From the IMG/VR virus record IMGVR_UViG_3300020020_000088, positions 1-42,378 of that record: DNA of 42,378 nt. One strand, given 5' to 3'. Of the stretch, positions 33,502-40,132 are shown in pieces. The notes under the pieces are model-generated. The model was given only the letters and a program-made list of their open reading frames with translations. It searched no databases and was not told where the DNA came from. The position numbers were made by a program, and so were the translations under genes. The stretch comes from a virus. Numbering within the stretch: position 1 is the first letter of the stretch; every line of letters begins with the position of its first letter.

Positions 33502-33652
33502 TAGCAGTGGCGTCATTCGTCCATTCGATGTGATTGTGGACGACATCATCAACTTAGCTCTCGATCATTGCGATGGCAACAAAACCGTGGCTGCGAAGCG
33601 GTTAGCTATGCCACGCTCTACGTTCTACAGGAAACTCAAAGCAGGAGAATGA
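33473..33652 (+). CDS. Fis-like helix-turn-helix DNA-binding protein
   Basis: 59 residues from ATG 33473, with AAGAGGAAG upstream. C-terminal residues 24-59 match the Fis-family helix-turn-helix: DDIINLALDHCDGNKTVAAK then RLAMPRSTFYRKLKAG, the NK-x-AA-x-RL-x(3)-TFYRKLK pattern. Such proteins bind palindromic sites as dimers, but the typical Fis dimerisation region is shortened here. A palindrome ends 13 bases before its start. It is one of the few recognisable DNA-binding regulators in the window and a candidate partner of the dispersed palindromes, which is only a hypothesis. Confidence 0.8.
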   Translation: MEHKTIRLTNSSGVIRPFDVIVDDIINLALDHCDGNKTVAAKRLAMPRSTFYRKLKAGE

Positions 33653-33654
33653 AC

Positions 33655-33906
33655 ATGACTGACACGAAGGTAGCAGGTAGCGTTGAGGAAATCCCCAACA
33701 CTGAGTTTTGGGACAGGGATGAGAACGTAGGGCGTCAAGACGATGTTGCTGACAATGCTTACACAATAAGCATCAACTGGCACAGTGACGTTGATCCTCA
33801 CTACAGCAAGATCGAGGTCTATGACTGGAACAAGGAGCGGGGCATCGAGCTTGCAGACAGGATCGTGCAGTTCCTCAACGAGAACAACATTCAAGGGGGT
33901 AAGTAA
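33655..33906 (+). CDS. Small acidic protein, function unknown
   Basis: 83 residues. The ATG at 33655 is preferred over one at 33649 because AGGAG is seven bases upstream of it. Acidic, with a C-terminal helix (KERGIELADRIVQFLNENNI). No family recognised. It shares one base with the next start. Confidence 0.7.
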   Translation: MTDTKVAGSVEEIPNTEFWDRDENVGRQDDVADNAYTISINWHSDVDPHYSKIEVYDWNKERGIELADRIVQFLNENNIQGGK

Positions 33907-34319
33907 TGCCAAGATCGAACGAACCACCGACGAGCAAGGAGCAGCAGGAAATGGCAACAGATGTTGCGACACCAGCGAAGAGAAGTCTGCACAAGTCTCG
34001 TCAGCTAGAGGATGGTGAGTGGGGTGACATCGTGGTTATCCATCCCAATGGTGCGTATGTGCTTCACAACTGTGAACCTACGCTACCGAACCTACAGGGC
34101 CTAGTAGGTGGGTACATCGAAGTGATCCCAGGCTTCACTAAGTTCAACAATCAACCTTGCATTGTGCTTGGTGATGAAGAGGGGAAGCTGAGATCGAAGC
34201 CAGTTAACAACAGAGCTACAATCGAGTGGGCGCGGTGCATAAACTGTAGTCCTGATATGTTAGTGGGTGACATTGTTGTGCTCACAGGTGCAGCGAAAGC
34301 ACACTTTGAGCGTGACTAG
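33906..34319 (+). CDS. DUF3846-like protein
   Basis: 137 residues. The stretch LQGLVGGYIEVIPGF, then CIVLGDEEGKLRSKPVNNRA, then DMLVGDIVVLTGAA matches the DUF3846 pattern: IGGYIE, a Gly/Asp hairpin with VN, and a final (V/I)-x-G-x-(V/I)-V-x-G. These occur in phages and plasmids; the biochemical role is not established to my knowledge. A basic N-terminal extension of about 40 residues precedes the domain. A palindrome at 33955 lies in its beginning. A hairpin follows the gene. Confidence 0.7.
   Translation: MPRSNEPPTSKEQQEMATDVATPAKRSLHKSRQLEDGEWGDIVVIHPNGAYVLHNCEPTLPNLQGLVGGYIEVIPGFTKFNNQPCIVLGDEEGKLRSKPVNNRATIEWARCINCSPDMLVGDIVVLTGAAKAHFERD
33955..33966. repeat. Dispersed palindrome CAACA-GA-TGTTG
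   Basis: Exact copy near the start of the DUF3846-like gene, Ala-Thr-Asp-Val-Ala phase. Confidence 0.85.
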
Positions 34320-34321
34320 AT

Positions 34322-34351
34322 ATGGTGGTCCTTTTGAGGCTGGACTACCAT
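34322..34351 (+). terminator. Hairpin, possible terminator before promoter 3
   Basis: ATGGTGGTCC pairs with GGACTACCAT (one G-T) around TTTTGAGGCT. No T-run follows, so termination is uncertain; it lies eight bases before the -35 of promoter 3. Confidence 0.4.
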
Positions 34352-34359
34352 TAGTTGAT

Positions 34360-34388
34360 TTGACCTAAGCCTCGATCCATGCTATAAA
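34360..34388 (+). promoter_or_regulatory. Early promoter 3
   Basis: TTGACC (34360-34365), 17-base spacer, TATAAA (34383-34388). The spacer has TAAGCCTC and CATGCTA. It drives the gene at 34416. Unlike its three relatives, no 5' hairpin is seen. Confidence 0.8.
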
Positions 34389-34415
34389 GAATTATACACG
34401 AGAAGGGAACAACTA

Positions 34416-34928
34416 ATGCAAATCTTACATGATGCTAATGATCTATCCGACGACTTTCTCGCAACATGTGTTGATGAATATATTCGTCGCGTTGTTGCTA
34501 CTGTGCGTGAGAACCCCGAGTTCAACAAAGACACTGTTCACGTTACCGTTGACGCTTCACAGTCTTACTATGATGGTGAGTTCACTGTGAAGCACAAGGT
34601 GCAGGTCGGTGACAGCTACGACAGCAATGGCTATGCGCGTGCTGAGACTGACAACGCAATCACTGGTGCGCGTTCGTGCATCAATCGCTTGTTCGTTGAT
34701 CGTGCTCATCCACCGAGGAAGTATAGCGCACTGCTCCCTGCTCCCGAAGCACAGCTAACAAGTGTTGCGAGTGATCCACTCTCACATATCGGACAGGAGG
34801 AAGTTGATGCTGACGCCGCTGAGTTTACTCCGATCCCGGATCAGGGAGAAGAACAAATACATTCCGACGAAGAAAGCGGAGCGTCCGATCTTGCCGGGGA
34901 CGAAGCAGACGACCAAGCTCCCCGGTGA
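34416..34928 (+). CDS. Early protein, 170 residues, function unknown
   Basis: Own promoter and an AAGGGA ribosome binding site. Residues 1-105 look like a folded domain (LATCVDEYIRRVVATVRENP, VHVTVDASQSYYDGEFTVKHK, RSCINRLFVDRAH). The rest is an acidic, disordered tail with many Glu/Asp. No family recognised. Two palindromes lie inside (34462 exact, 34756 one mismatch). Confidence 0.75.
   Translation: MQILHDANDLSDDFLATCVDEYIRRVVATVRENPEFNKDTVHVTVDASQSYYDGEFTVKHKVQVGDSYDSNGYARAETDNAITGARSCINRLFVDRAHPPRKYSALLPAPEAQLTSVASDPLSHIGQEEVDADAAEFTPIPDQGEEQIHSDEESGASDLAGDEADDQAPR
34462..34473. repeat. Dispersed palindrome CAACA-TG-TGTTG
   Basis: Exact copy about 75 bases downstream of the promoter 3 -10 element, at the start of the 170-residue gene. 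Confidence 0.85.
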
Positions 34929-34961
34929 TCTTGTTATAGATTGCAATAAAGTCACGGTCAT

Positions 34962-34990
34962 TTGACTTAAGCATCAAAGTATGCTATAGT
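34962..34990 (+). promoter_or_regulatory. Early promoter 4
   Basis: TTGACT (34962-34967), 17-base spacer, TATAGT (34985-34990). The spacer has TAAGCATC and TATGCTA. Predicted +1 is near 34996. Confidence 0.8.
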
Positions 34991-34996
34991 CAGACA

Positions 34997-35019
34997 ATGC
35001 ACGAAGCATAAGTATTCGT
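34997..35019 (+). other. 5' hairpin of early transcript 4
   Basis: ACGAA (35001-35005) pairs with TTCGT (35015-35019); an alternative ATGC/GCAT stem (34997-35009) also forms. It lies at the predicted transcript start. Confidence 0.45.
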
Positions 35020-35055
35020 CCTGCTGATGTCCTCCTACCTCCATGCAGGGCGAAC

Positions 35056-35102
35056 GTGGGCCGTACGGCGTTTCTCCTTCAAAGTAATGGCGTGCGGCCC
35101 AC
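35056..35102 (+). other. Leader stem-loop before the 135-residue gene
   Basis: GTGGGCCGTAC (35056-35066) pairs with GTGCGGCCCAC (35092-35102) with one G-U, around a 25-base loop. It ends at the palindrome at 35102. It may be an attenuator or translational control element. Confidence 0.55.
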
Positions 35103-35113
35103 AACACGTGTTG
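35102..35113. repeat. Dispersed palindrome CAACA-CG-TGTTG in leader 4
   Basis: Exact copy between promoter 4 and the start at 35135, extended to ACAACACGTGTTGT; touches the leader stem-loop. Confidence 0.88.
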
Positions 35114-35134
35114 TCACACAAAGAGGAACATAAG

Positions 35135-35542
35135 ATGAAAGTATTAACAGTTAAGTTCGTCACTGCTGGTAGTGGCGCGTTAGCCGCACAGGCTTATAGC
35201 TACAAATACAGTGGCAATGCTGCTGTCGAGGTTGGTGACTACGCCGTCGCTAACTTCGCTCTAGTTTCCGTCGTTAAGATATACGATGATGAGGAAGAGT
35301 ATTCACACTCTTCTGGCGCTCTCAACCTCTCCGATCTCAAAGCAATCAAACACGTGTTGTCACTTAAGGCAGAACGTGAAGAAGCTGCGCGTCAGAAGCG
35401 CATCGCTGAGATTAAGTCAACTCTCTTCGATCTGAAGGAGAAGGTTGAACTTCGTCGCACTCTTGAGGGTGCTGCCGATAACATCGGTAACGAAGGCAAG
35501 AAGCTCATCGAAGAACTCAGGACACTGGAAGGTGATCTGTAA
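35135..35542 (+). CDS. Early protein, 135 residues, function unknown
   Basis: Start ATG 35135, with AGAGGAA upstream; a longer frame from 35027 has no binding site and would cover the leader hairpin. Residues 1-60 are beta-type (KVLTVKFVTAGS, YSYKYSGNAAVEVGDYAVA); residues 75-135 form charged coiled-coil helices (LKAEREEAARQKRIAEIKS). Its stop shares a base with the next ATG. No function recognised. Confidence 0.75.
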   Translation: MKVLTVKFVTAGSGALAAQAYSYKYSGNAAVEVGDYAVANFALVSVVKIYDDEEEYSHSSGALNLSDLKAIKHVLSLKAEREEAARQKRIAEIKSTLFDLKEKVELRRTLEGAADNIGNEGKKLIEELRTLEGDL

Positions 35543-35967
35543 TGAAAATCATTCACTTGAAGGCTGCTATCCAGAAGCAGCTATCCAACATCGGTAAGAA
35601 GAATGGCTCGGCGCCGCCCGAAAGCACTAGCAATGCTTTTGGTGCGGCGTACGAGCTTTTTGTTGCGTCTGAGTTACGCAGTGCTGCTAACAAGCGTTAC
35701 GATGTTGCTAAAGAACAGGCAACAGATGTTGGCATCATTGACGAAGAGAAGTTGGTGGAAGGCAGTGAGATTGCTGTTCACTCCAACGAGTACTTCGACG
35801 TGACGATGAAGCAAGCAAGCTCTTCGAGCACTGTCGATAAGACTAAGCTCAAGTCAACGCTAATGGTTGAGTGCAATCTCGATGAGAAGAGTGCTCAGAA
35901 GATCATTGACAAGGCATCGAAGCCTCGCAAGGGTGCTGTTACCATTGGCTTCGCACTGAAGGGATAA
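35542..35967 (+). CDS. Early protein, 141 residues, function unknown
   Basis: Lys-rich N-terminus (HLKAAIQKQLSNIGKKNG), Ala/Glu/Ser-rich helices, and a C-terminal KSAQKIIDKASKPRKGAVTIG. Coupled to the preceding gene. No family recognised. Palindrome inside at 35720. Confidence 0.72.
   Translation: MKIIHLKAAIQKQLSNIGKKNGSAPPESTSNAFGAAYELFVASELRSAANKRYDVAKEQATDVGIIDEEKLVEGSEIAVHSNEYFDVTMKQASSSSTVDKTKLKSTLMVECNLDEKSAQKIIDKASKPRKGAVTIGFALKG
35720..35731. repeat. Dispersed palindrome CAACA-GA-TGTTG
   Basis: Exact copy inside the 141-residue gene, Ala-Thr-Asp-Val phase. Confidence 0.85.
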
Positions 35968-35971
35968 TGTT

Positions 35972-36199
35972 GTGACGGGGTTTACTGAAGAGCACATTGG
36001 CCGCACGGTCATATACACAGGACGCTCTGGCAAGGAGCTAATGGGTGTAATACAAGGGCTTAGTAGTTCAACCTCGTCACAATTCCTTGATCTGAAGCTA
36101 GATAATAGTAAGCGGGAACATTTCTTCGTGCCGGGAGACGCTTGCGTACTAGTTCCAGATGAGTTAGCGCCATTGCTCGGTGATGGTGATAACTCTTAG
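35972..36199 (+). CDS. Small beta-rich protein, function unknown
   Basis: 75 residues from GTG 35972, AGGGA upstream. Beta-type pattern (HIGRTVIYTGRSGKELMGVI, REHFFVPGDACVLVPDEL) resembling small barrel (SH3-like) proteins; no family recognised. Followed by a 111-base gap containing a palindrome. Confidence 0.65.
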   Translation: MTGFTEEHIGRTVIYTGRSGKELMGVIQGLSSSTSSQFLDLKLDNSKREHFFVPGDACVLVPDELAPLLGDGDNS

Positions 36200-36281
36200 A
36201 GAAGGTGTTGGTGCGCGGGCTGTTCCCCTGCGTGGCGGGCCTACGGGTAGTGTGCCGTTTCAGCACCGACCATGCTACTCA

Positions 36282-36293
36282 CAACAACTGTTG
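36282..36293. repeat. Dispersed palindrome CAACA-AC-TGTTG
   Basis: Exact copy about 18 bases before the preferred GTG start at 36311, in the leader position seen at 29794, 35102 and 39783. Confidence 0.85.
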
Positions 36294-36310
36294 CGAAAAG
36301 GATTAACGAT

Positions 36311-36532
36311 GTGTCAGAAACTAATGTTGTCCCACTACGGGTCAAGCCAAAGACACTCAACCGCATATACAAGACGCATAAGTACAAAGTCACCTACATT
36401 CCATCTACAAAGAAGTGGAAGTGGACAGTCTCCGTCGTGAGTCGTATGGAATACTCTGACGTTGCAGACACGCAAACCAAAGCCTTCAAGGCCGCTGAGA
36501 AGTTCATCGACAAGACGATGAAGGCGGTATGA
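36311..36532 (+). CDS. Small basic protein, function unknown
   Basis: 73 residues from GTG 36311, with AAAAGGA eight bases upstream; an in-frame ATG at 36272 gives 86 residues but has no binding site and would put the palindrome in the coding region. Lys-rich, with strand pattern (KYKVTYIPSTKKWKWTVSVV) and a C-terminal helix (TKAFKAAEKFIDKTMKAV). Shape recalls a small AP2- or integrase-arm-type DNA-binding fold, unproven. Confidence 0.55.
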   Translation: MSETNVVPLRVKPKTLNRIYKTHKYKVTYIPSTKKWKWTVSVVSRMEYSDVADTQTKAFKAAEKFIDKTMKAV

Positions 36533-36533
36533 T

Positions 36534-36839
36534 ATGGCAACAGTCCTTCCACAAGACACCCCCATAAGACGCGCCTCGATAGGCGACATGACATTAGAAC
36601 AAGTGTTGGCTCTTGTTGAGCAGATGCAAGAACGCAGAATGAGGCAACACACGTTGTACGAAGCTGCGATGGCTGCTAAAGCCAAGATCAAGGAGGTTAA
36701 GGATAAGGAGAGGTTCGAGCACTTACTACGCATGACAGAGAAGAAGCTCAAGACGATTGACACTAATCTGGAGAGCGTTGGTAAGTACTTGAATGAGTTG
36801 AAAGTCCTGGAGCTAGTGTTAGGAGGAGCCAATGGCTAA
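36534..36839 (+). CDS. Coiled-coil protein, function unknown
   Basis: 101 residues, nearly all helical with heptad-like spacing (ALVEQMQERRMRQHTLYEAA and KDKERFEHLLRMTEKKLKTI). Overlaps the next gene by eight bases. Possibly a replication or recombination accessory protein, from position only. Near-palindromes at 36597 and 36645. Confidence 0.7.
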   Translation: MATVLPQDTPIRRASIGDMTLEQVLALVEQMQERRMRQHTLYEAAMAAKAKIKEVKDKERFEHLLRMTEKKLKTIDTNLESVGKYLNELKVLELVLGGANG

Positions 36840-37149
36840 ACCAGTCTTTCTGAAAGGCAGAGACGCAACCGGTGTTATGCGTGGTCGTGATGTACGTGAG
36901 AAGCTACAGAGCAGAGTTGATCCTGTAGTGCTCAATGTCTTATGCCAGTTGGCAGAGATAAATCACGGTAACGTGTTGCACTTGGCGTCACTGGCAAGCA
37001 TGGTCGATCAAATGACCAACATCATGCAACAGTTTACTGATGTCGCAGGAAACCTAAAGGAACGCACGGATCAAATGGCGCGGGCGATGGGTGATGAAGT
37101 TGAAGGAAGCCCAACCGATGAACCAGCCGATAGTAAAACCCATCATTAA
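36832..37149 (+). CDS. Small helical protein, function unknown
   Basis: 105 residues with an AGGAGGAG ribosome binding site. Middle helices (DPVVLNVLCQLAEINHGNVL and ASMVDQMTNIMQQFTDVAGN), acidic tail. Overlaps the nuclease gene start. No family recognised. Confidence 0.7.
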   Translation: MAKPVFLKGRDATGVMRGRDVREKLQSRVDPVVLNVLCQLAEINHGNVLHLASLASMVDQMTNIMQQFTDVAGNLKERTDQMARAMGDEVEGSPTDEPADSKTHH

Positions 37150-38212
37150 GAGTGTGAGTGTGGAGTTGACTACTGACTTCACACTACCTGCTTATGACAA
37201 CACTCGTTTAGTAGCAATCAACACGTGTCCAACTTGGGGTATTGTGCGTTACGGTATGCACAAGACAATGAGCTTACCTGCATCCCAAGGTGGCACAAGG
37301 CAAATGGCATTAGAATGTGGGAGTGCAGCACATGACTTCTTCGCAGCGGTGCGCTTGTGGCAGTTACGCGTGTATCAGGGGAGAGCCGATCTTGCTGACT
37401 TCCACGGTGCGCGATTGTTTGGAGTTTCACGATACCAACAAATGTTGGCAAGCGTGGGACTTGCCGAGGACGAGAGAATACAATCACTCCAATTCTGCCT
37501 TACTGCATTGGAGACGGCTGGATACTACGACGATCCCCGAGATAAGCGTAGAACTTACACAAACCTAGAGGAAGCCTGCATTGCGTATCTCGATAGATGG
37601 GACTGGCGCCGTATGCCAGTGTGGATCAGAAGCAACGATGATCCTGCATCCGACGTTGGAATTGAACTCGGTTTTGATGTTACGTTGTCCTTCTTGTTGG
37701 AGGATGGAAATCTTTACCGATATCGCTTTATCGGAAAAGCAGATGGGTTGCATCAACGCAATGATGAGTTGTATCTACACGAAAACAAGACCGCTTCAAG
37801 ACTTGATGAAGCATGGCAACAGTCGTTTCTTCTCTCTTCTCAGATCACCGGATACTGTCTCGCACTCGGAGTCTGGGCCGGACAAGCCATAGAGAAGGCT
37901 GAGATATTCGGTATGAGTATTCCGTTACCAAAGAACTACGACTTTGGTGGCATAGTGCGGGAGGTTGTGCCTCGATACACTCACCACTTTGAGCGTTGGT
38001 TCGATTGGTTCTTTCACACAGTACAACTTGAGTTAGCATTCAAGGATGATCCTATCCATGCGCCGAAATACACACACTCCTGCAACAGATACTTCCGACC
38101 CTGCGCCCTCATCCCCTTCTGCGACGCAACAGACGAAGAGCAAATCCTCATCCTCACAGAAATGTACACGGATGAGTGGAACCCTTTACATGAAATTCAA
38201 GGGGGCGACTGA
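37118..38212 (+). CDS. Cas4/RecB-like PD-(D/E)XK nuclease
   Basis: 364 residues from ATG 37118, with AAGGAAG upstream; an earlier start at 37091-37094 is possible. The nuclease core is seen in GKADGLHQRN then ELYLHENKTA (Asp and Glu-x-Lys) and the following helix Q-x3-GYCLALGV. An N-terminal Cys (NTCPTW) plus a C-terminal CNRYFRPCALIPFC cluster suggest a Cas4/AddB-type iron-sulfur site. Such phage exonucleases process DNA ends for recombination-dependent replication. It is followed by a Sak4-like ATPase and a candidate ssDNA-binding protein, a consistent recombination module. Palindrome inside at 37436. Confidence 0.85.
   Translation: MNQPIVKPIIKSVSVELTTDFTLPAYDNTRLVAINTCPTWGIVRYGMHKTMSLPASQGGTRQMALECGSAAHDFFAAVRLWQLRVYQGRADLADFHGARLFGVSRYQQMLASVGLAEDERIQSLQFCLTALETAGYYDDPRDKRRTYTNLEEACIAYLDRWDWRRMPVWIRSNDDPASDVGIELGFDVTLSFLLEDGNLYRYRFIGKADGLHQRNDELYLHENKTASRLDEAWQQSFLLSSQITGYCLALGVWAGQAIEKAEIFGMSIPLPKNYDFGGIVREVVPRYTHHFERWFDWFFHTVQLELAFKDDPIHAPKYTHSCNRYFRPCALIPFCDATDEEQILILTEMYTDEWNPLHEIQGGD
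37436..37447. repeat. Dispersed palindrome CAACA-AA-TGTTG
   Basis: Exact copy inside the nuclease gene, Gln-Gln-Met-Leu phase. Confidence 0.85.
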
Positions 38213-38214
38213 CG

Positions 38215-38427
38215 ATGTTCAACAATGACAACAGGTGTTGCATTACGCTGATCCCTAAGCATGAAGGGAAGCCGTTCGACTTGATTATCTACGGGAGAAC
38301 AGCAGCCGAGCTTATGACTGTTCCCAATGATGTTATCAGCAGTCTTGCGCGCCGTTATCCTGATTATACATCAAGTCTCTTTCTAGTGGAGGACTATCAC
38401 GGTGCAGATCGAAGGAATAGATGTTAA
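38215..38427 (+). CDS. Small protein, function unknown
   Basis: 70 residues between nuclease and ATPase genes, overlapping the ATPase start by 26 bases. Mixed fold (CCITLIPKHEGKPFDLIIYG then RTAAELMTVPNDVISSLARR). No family recognised. A palindrome sits at its very start. Confidence 0.65.
   Translation: MFNNDNRCCITLIPKHEGKPFDLIIYGRTAAELMTVPNDVISSLARRYPDYTSSLFLVEDYHGADRRNRC
38229..38240. repeat. Dispersed palindrome CAACA-GG-TGTTG
   Basis: Exact copy at the start of the 70-residue gene. Here it falls in a third codon phase (Asn-Arg-Cys-Cys), unlike the Gln/Leu and Ala-Thr/Val phases elsewhere. Confidence 0.88.
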
Positions 38428-39223
38428 ATCGCTCGCAGAGAGTGAGCAACGCTTTTCGCTCTTACTTTGGGGGTTGGCAGGGTGTGGAAAGACTACCCTC
38501 GCAGCTTCTGCTCCTGGCCGAAAGTTGCTTATCAATTTTGATCCTGACGGTCCTGTTAGTTTGGGTGCTAGAGACGATATTGTACTCATTGATCTATCCG
38601 CTGAACGGTATGGGATCGTAGATGTATTCAAGCTAGACGATGATCCTACGCTACCGCTTGGTGACAAGAAGTATCGGTTGAGTAAGATCATTGAAGCTCT
38701 AGAGATAGAGACAGTGATCGTGGACAGTGTTACTGCATTCACCGATCAGGCAGTGCAGAAGGGCATCAGCGTAACTAAGGGTGCGACTATTGAGCGTCCT
38801 TCTCCCGGTGCGTATGGTGCGCGTAATGCTCTCACCTTGCGTATGATGAGTGGCATCTTGCGTCTCACTAAGCGCATGAACGTGAATGTGATCTTTATCA
38901 CGCATGAGGATGATAGTGGTGTGCGCGATAAGGAGGGAAACCTGTTGCACATCACAATGCTGCTTGGTGGTAAGCTTAGTGGACAAGTAGGACTACAGAT
39001 CAGTGAAGTTTGGTTCATGTCAGACGATGGATCGAAGCGTAAGCTGGCATTGCGTCCTGCGCGTACGCGTAAGCCAATGAAAACGCGTATGTTCGACGCA
39101 CGAGATAAGGTTGAGTTTGTGTTGCAGTACGATCCCTACAAGGATGTGTACGGTAAGCACTCGTTGTCGCAGTTTATTAAGGAGTGGGAAGATAATGGCA
39201 GAAACAAGATCCAAGTCCCGTAA
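38402..39223 (+). CDS. Sak4-like RecA-fold ATPase
   Basis: 273 residues from GTG 38402, with GGAGGA nine bases upstream. Walker A is LLWGLAGCGKTTLAAS (residues about 21-36); Walker B-like is ETVIVDSVTAFTDQ (near residue 103). FITHEDDSGVRDKEGN resembles the sensor and later motifs of AAA_24/Sak4 proteins, ssDNA-annealing RecA-like enzymes of phages. It would pair with the upstream nuclease and the downstream candidate ssDNA-binding protein in annealing-type recombination or replication. Overlaps both neighbours. Confidence 0.85.
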   Translation: MQIEGIDVKSLAESEQRFSLLLWGLAGCGKTTLAASAPGRKLLINFDPDGPVSLGARDDIVLIDLSAERYGIVDVFKLDDDPTLPLGDKKYRLSKIIEALEIETVIVDSVTAFTDQAVQKGISVTKGATIERPSPGAYGARNALTLRMMSGILRLTKRMNVNVIFITHEDDSGVRDKEGNLLHITMLLGGKLSGQVGLQISEVWFMSDDGSKRKLALRPARTRKPMKTRMFDARDKVEFVLQYDPYKDVYGKHSLSQFIKEWEDNGRNKIQVP

Positions 39224-39731
39224 TAAGGGCAAGGGTGCAACACGTGTTGAGGCGAACGATGTTGCTAAAGAAGCCTCGCTTGCAAGCAAGAAGAAGGAAG
39301 AGAAGAAAATGGTAGATAGTGCATTACCGTCAGTCATTGAGTTTGACGAGGACATTGCAGAAGCTGAAGCTCCTGTTCCCCTACCTGTAGGTGATTACCC
39401 TGCGGAAGTGCGCGGTGCTACTCAGAAGAGTGCTGCACAGTCTGGCAATCCTTATGCTAGTGTGCAGTTCTTCATCAGTGCTGACGCATATCCTGCGGAT
39501 TACACTGAGGGTGAACCGGATGGGATGCTGCTTACGTTCAACCGCGTGAGCTTGCAGAACACTCCTGCTGGTCGTCACCGTCTGCGTAAGTTCTTGGAGG
39601 CTATTGGTGCTCCTGCGGGAACGAAGATCGACCTCAATGATTGGGTTGGTCGTACTGCAACTGTCACTATCGCCCATGATGAATGGGAAGGTGAGACACG
39701 CGCCAATATCGCCAAGGTCACTGCGGCCTAG
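39195..39731 (+). CDS. Candidate ssDNA-binding protein
   Basis: 178 residues from ATG 39195, with GGAAG upstream. The first 55 residues are Lys/Arg/Ser/Glu rich and flexible; the rest is a beta-type domain (PLPVGDYPAEVRGATQKS, NPYASVQFFISADAYP, LLTFNRVSLQNTPAG, DLNDWVGRTATVTIAHDEWEGETRA) that looks like an OB-fold or DUF669-type phage protein associated with Sak4 genes. Location right after the Sak4-like gene fits an SSB role. It ends before a hairpin. Palindrome near its start. Confidence 0.65.
   Translation: MAETRSKSRNKGKGATRVEANDVAKEASLASKKKEEKKMVDSALPSVIEFDEDIAEAEAPVPLPVGDYPAEVRGATQKSAAQSGNPYASVQFFISADAYPADYTEGEPDGMLLTFNRVSLQNTPAGRHRLRKFLEAIGAPAGTKIDLNDWVGRTATVTIAHDEWEGETRANIAKVTAA
39238..39249. 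repeat. Dispersed palindrome CAACA-CG-TGTTG
   Basis: Exact copy in the flexible N-terminal part of the candidate ssDNA-binding gene, Ala-Thr-Arg-Val phase. Confidence 0.85.
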
Positions 39732-39740
39732 CGACGGAAT

Positions 39741-39778
39741 AAAGGGCCACTTTCTGCTTGACAGGGGTGGCCCTTTAC
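39741..39778 (+). terminator. Hairpin terminator after the candidate ssDNA-binding gene
   Basis: AAAGGGCCAC pairs with GTGGCCCTTT around a loop that includes TTGACA. The T-tract after it is weak (ACTT), so it may be partial. The TTGACA has no good -10. Confidence 0.6.
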
Positions 39779-39782
39779 TTCA

Positions 39783-39794
39783 CAACAAGTGTTG
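39783..39794. repeat. Dispersed palindrome CAACA-AG-TGTTG
   Basis: Exact copy between the hairpin and the 98-residue gene, in a leader position, extended A...C. Confidence 0.88.
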
Positions 39795-39812
39795 CCCCGA
39801 ATGGAGGGTAAG

Positions 39813-40109
39813 ATGAAAGGACGAAAAATGCCAGCAGATGCACAGACAGCCGCTCCCGCCAAAAAGCGTCGGGCTTCCGGTCCCCGTACTCAGCGCCCAA
39901 TCTTCGCTGTGGTCCGGTACACCGACGAGAACGGAGCGACCATCCAGCTTGAACAGTCCAGGCTCGAAATCCAGATCGAGCGTGACAGTGGCAAGTTGGT
40001 TGAAATGCTGACGGGTGGTGGAGACTTCACCGGGGCCGCTGTGGTCAAGGTACAGTTGCCCGCCCCCACGCCTCGTGCGAAGCCAGAGGCAGCGCAACAG
40101 CCCGCTTAA
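39813..40109 (+). CDS. Small basic protein in a terminator-bounded unit
   Basis: 98 residues from ATG 39813, with GGAGGG five bases before it; the in-frame GTG at 39789 or ATG at 39801 is less likely because the palindrome and the binding site come first. Residues 1-28 are Lys/Arg/Ala rich (KGRKMPADAQTAAPAKKRRA), followed by a strand-rich core (IFAVVRYTDENGATIQLEQS, AAVVKVQLP) and a Pro/Ala tail. It is visibly GC-richer than its neighbours and sits between two terminator hairpins. Likely an abundant nucleic-acid-binding protein or a later acquisition; the function is unknown. Confidence 0.75.
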   Translation: MKGRKMPADAQTAAPAKKRRASGPRTQRPIFAVVRYTDENGATIQLEQSRLEIQIERDSGKLVEMLTGGGDFTGAAVVKVQLPAPTPRAKPEAAQQPA

Positions 40110-40132
40110 CGTAGGTTAAGTGGTGAAGCATC

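Noticed and set aside
39758-39763. TTGACA as -35 of a promoter for the 98-residue gene
   Set aside because: It lies in a terminator loop and no acceptable -10 follows at 16-18 bases.
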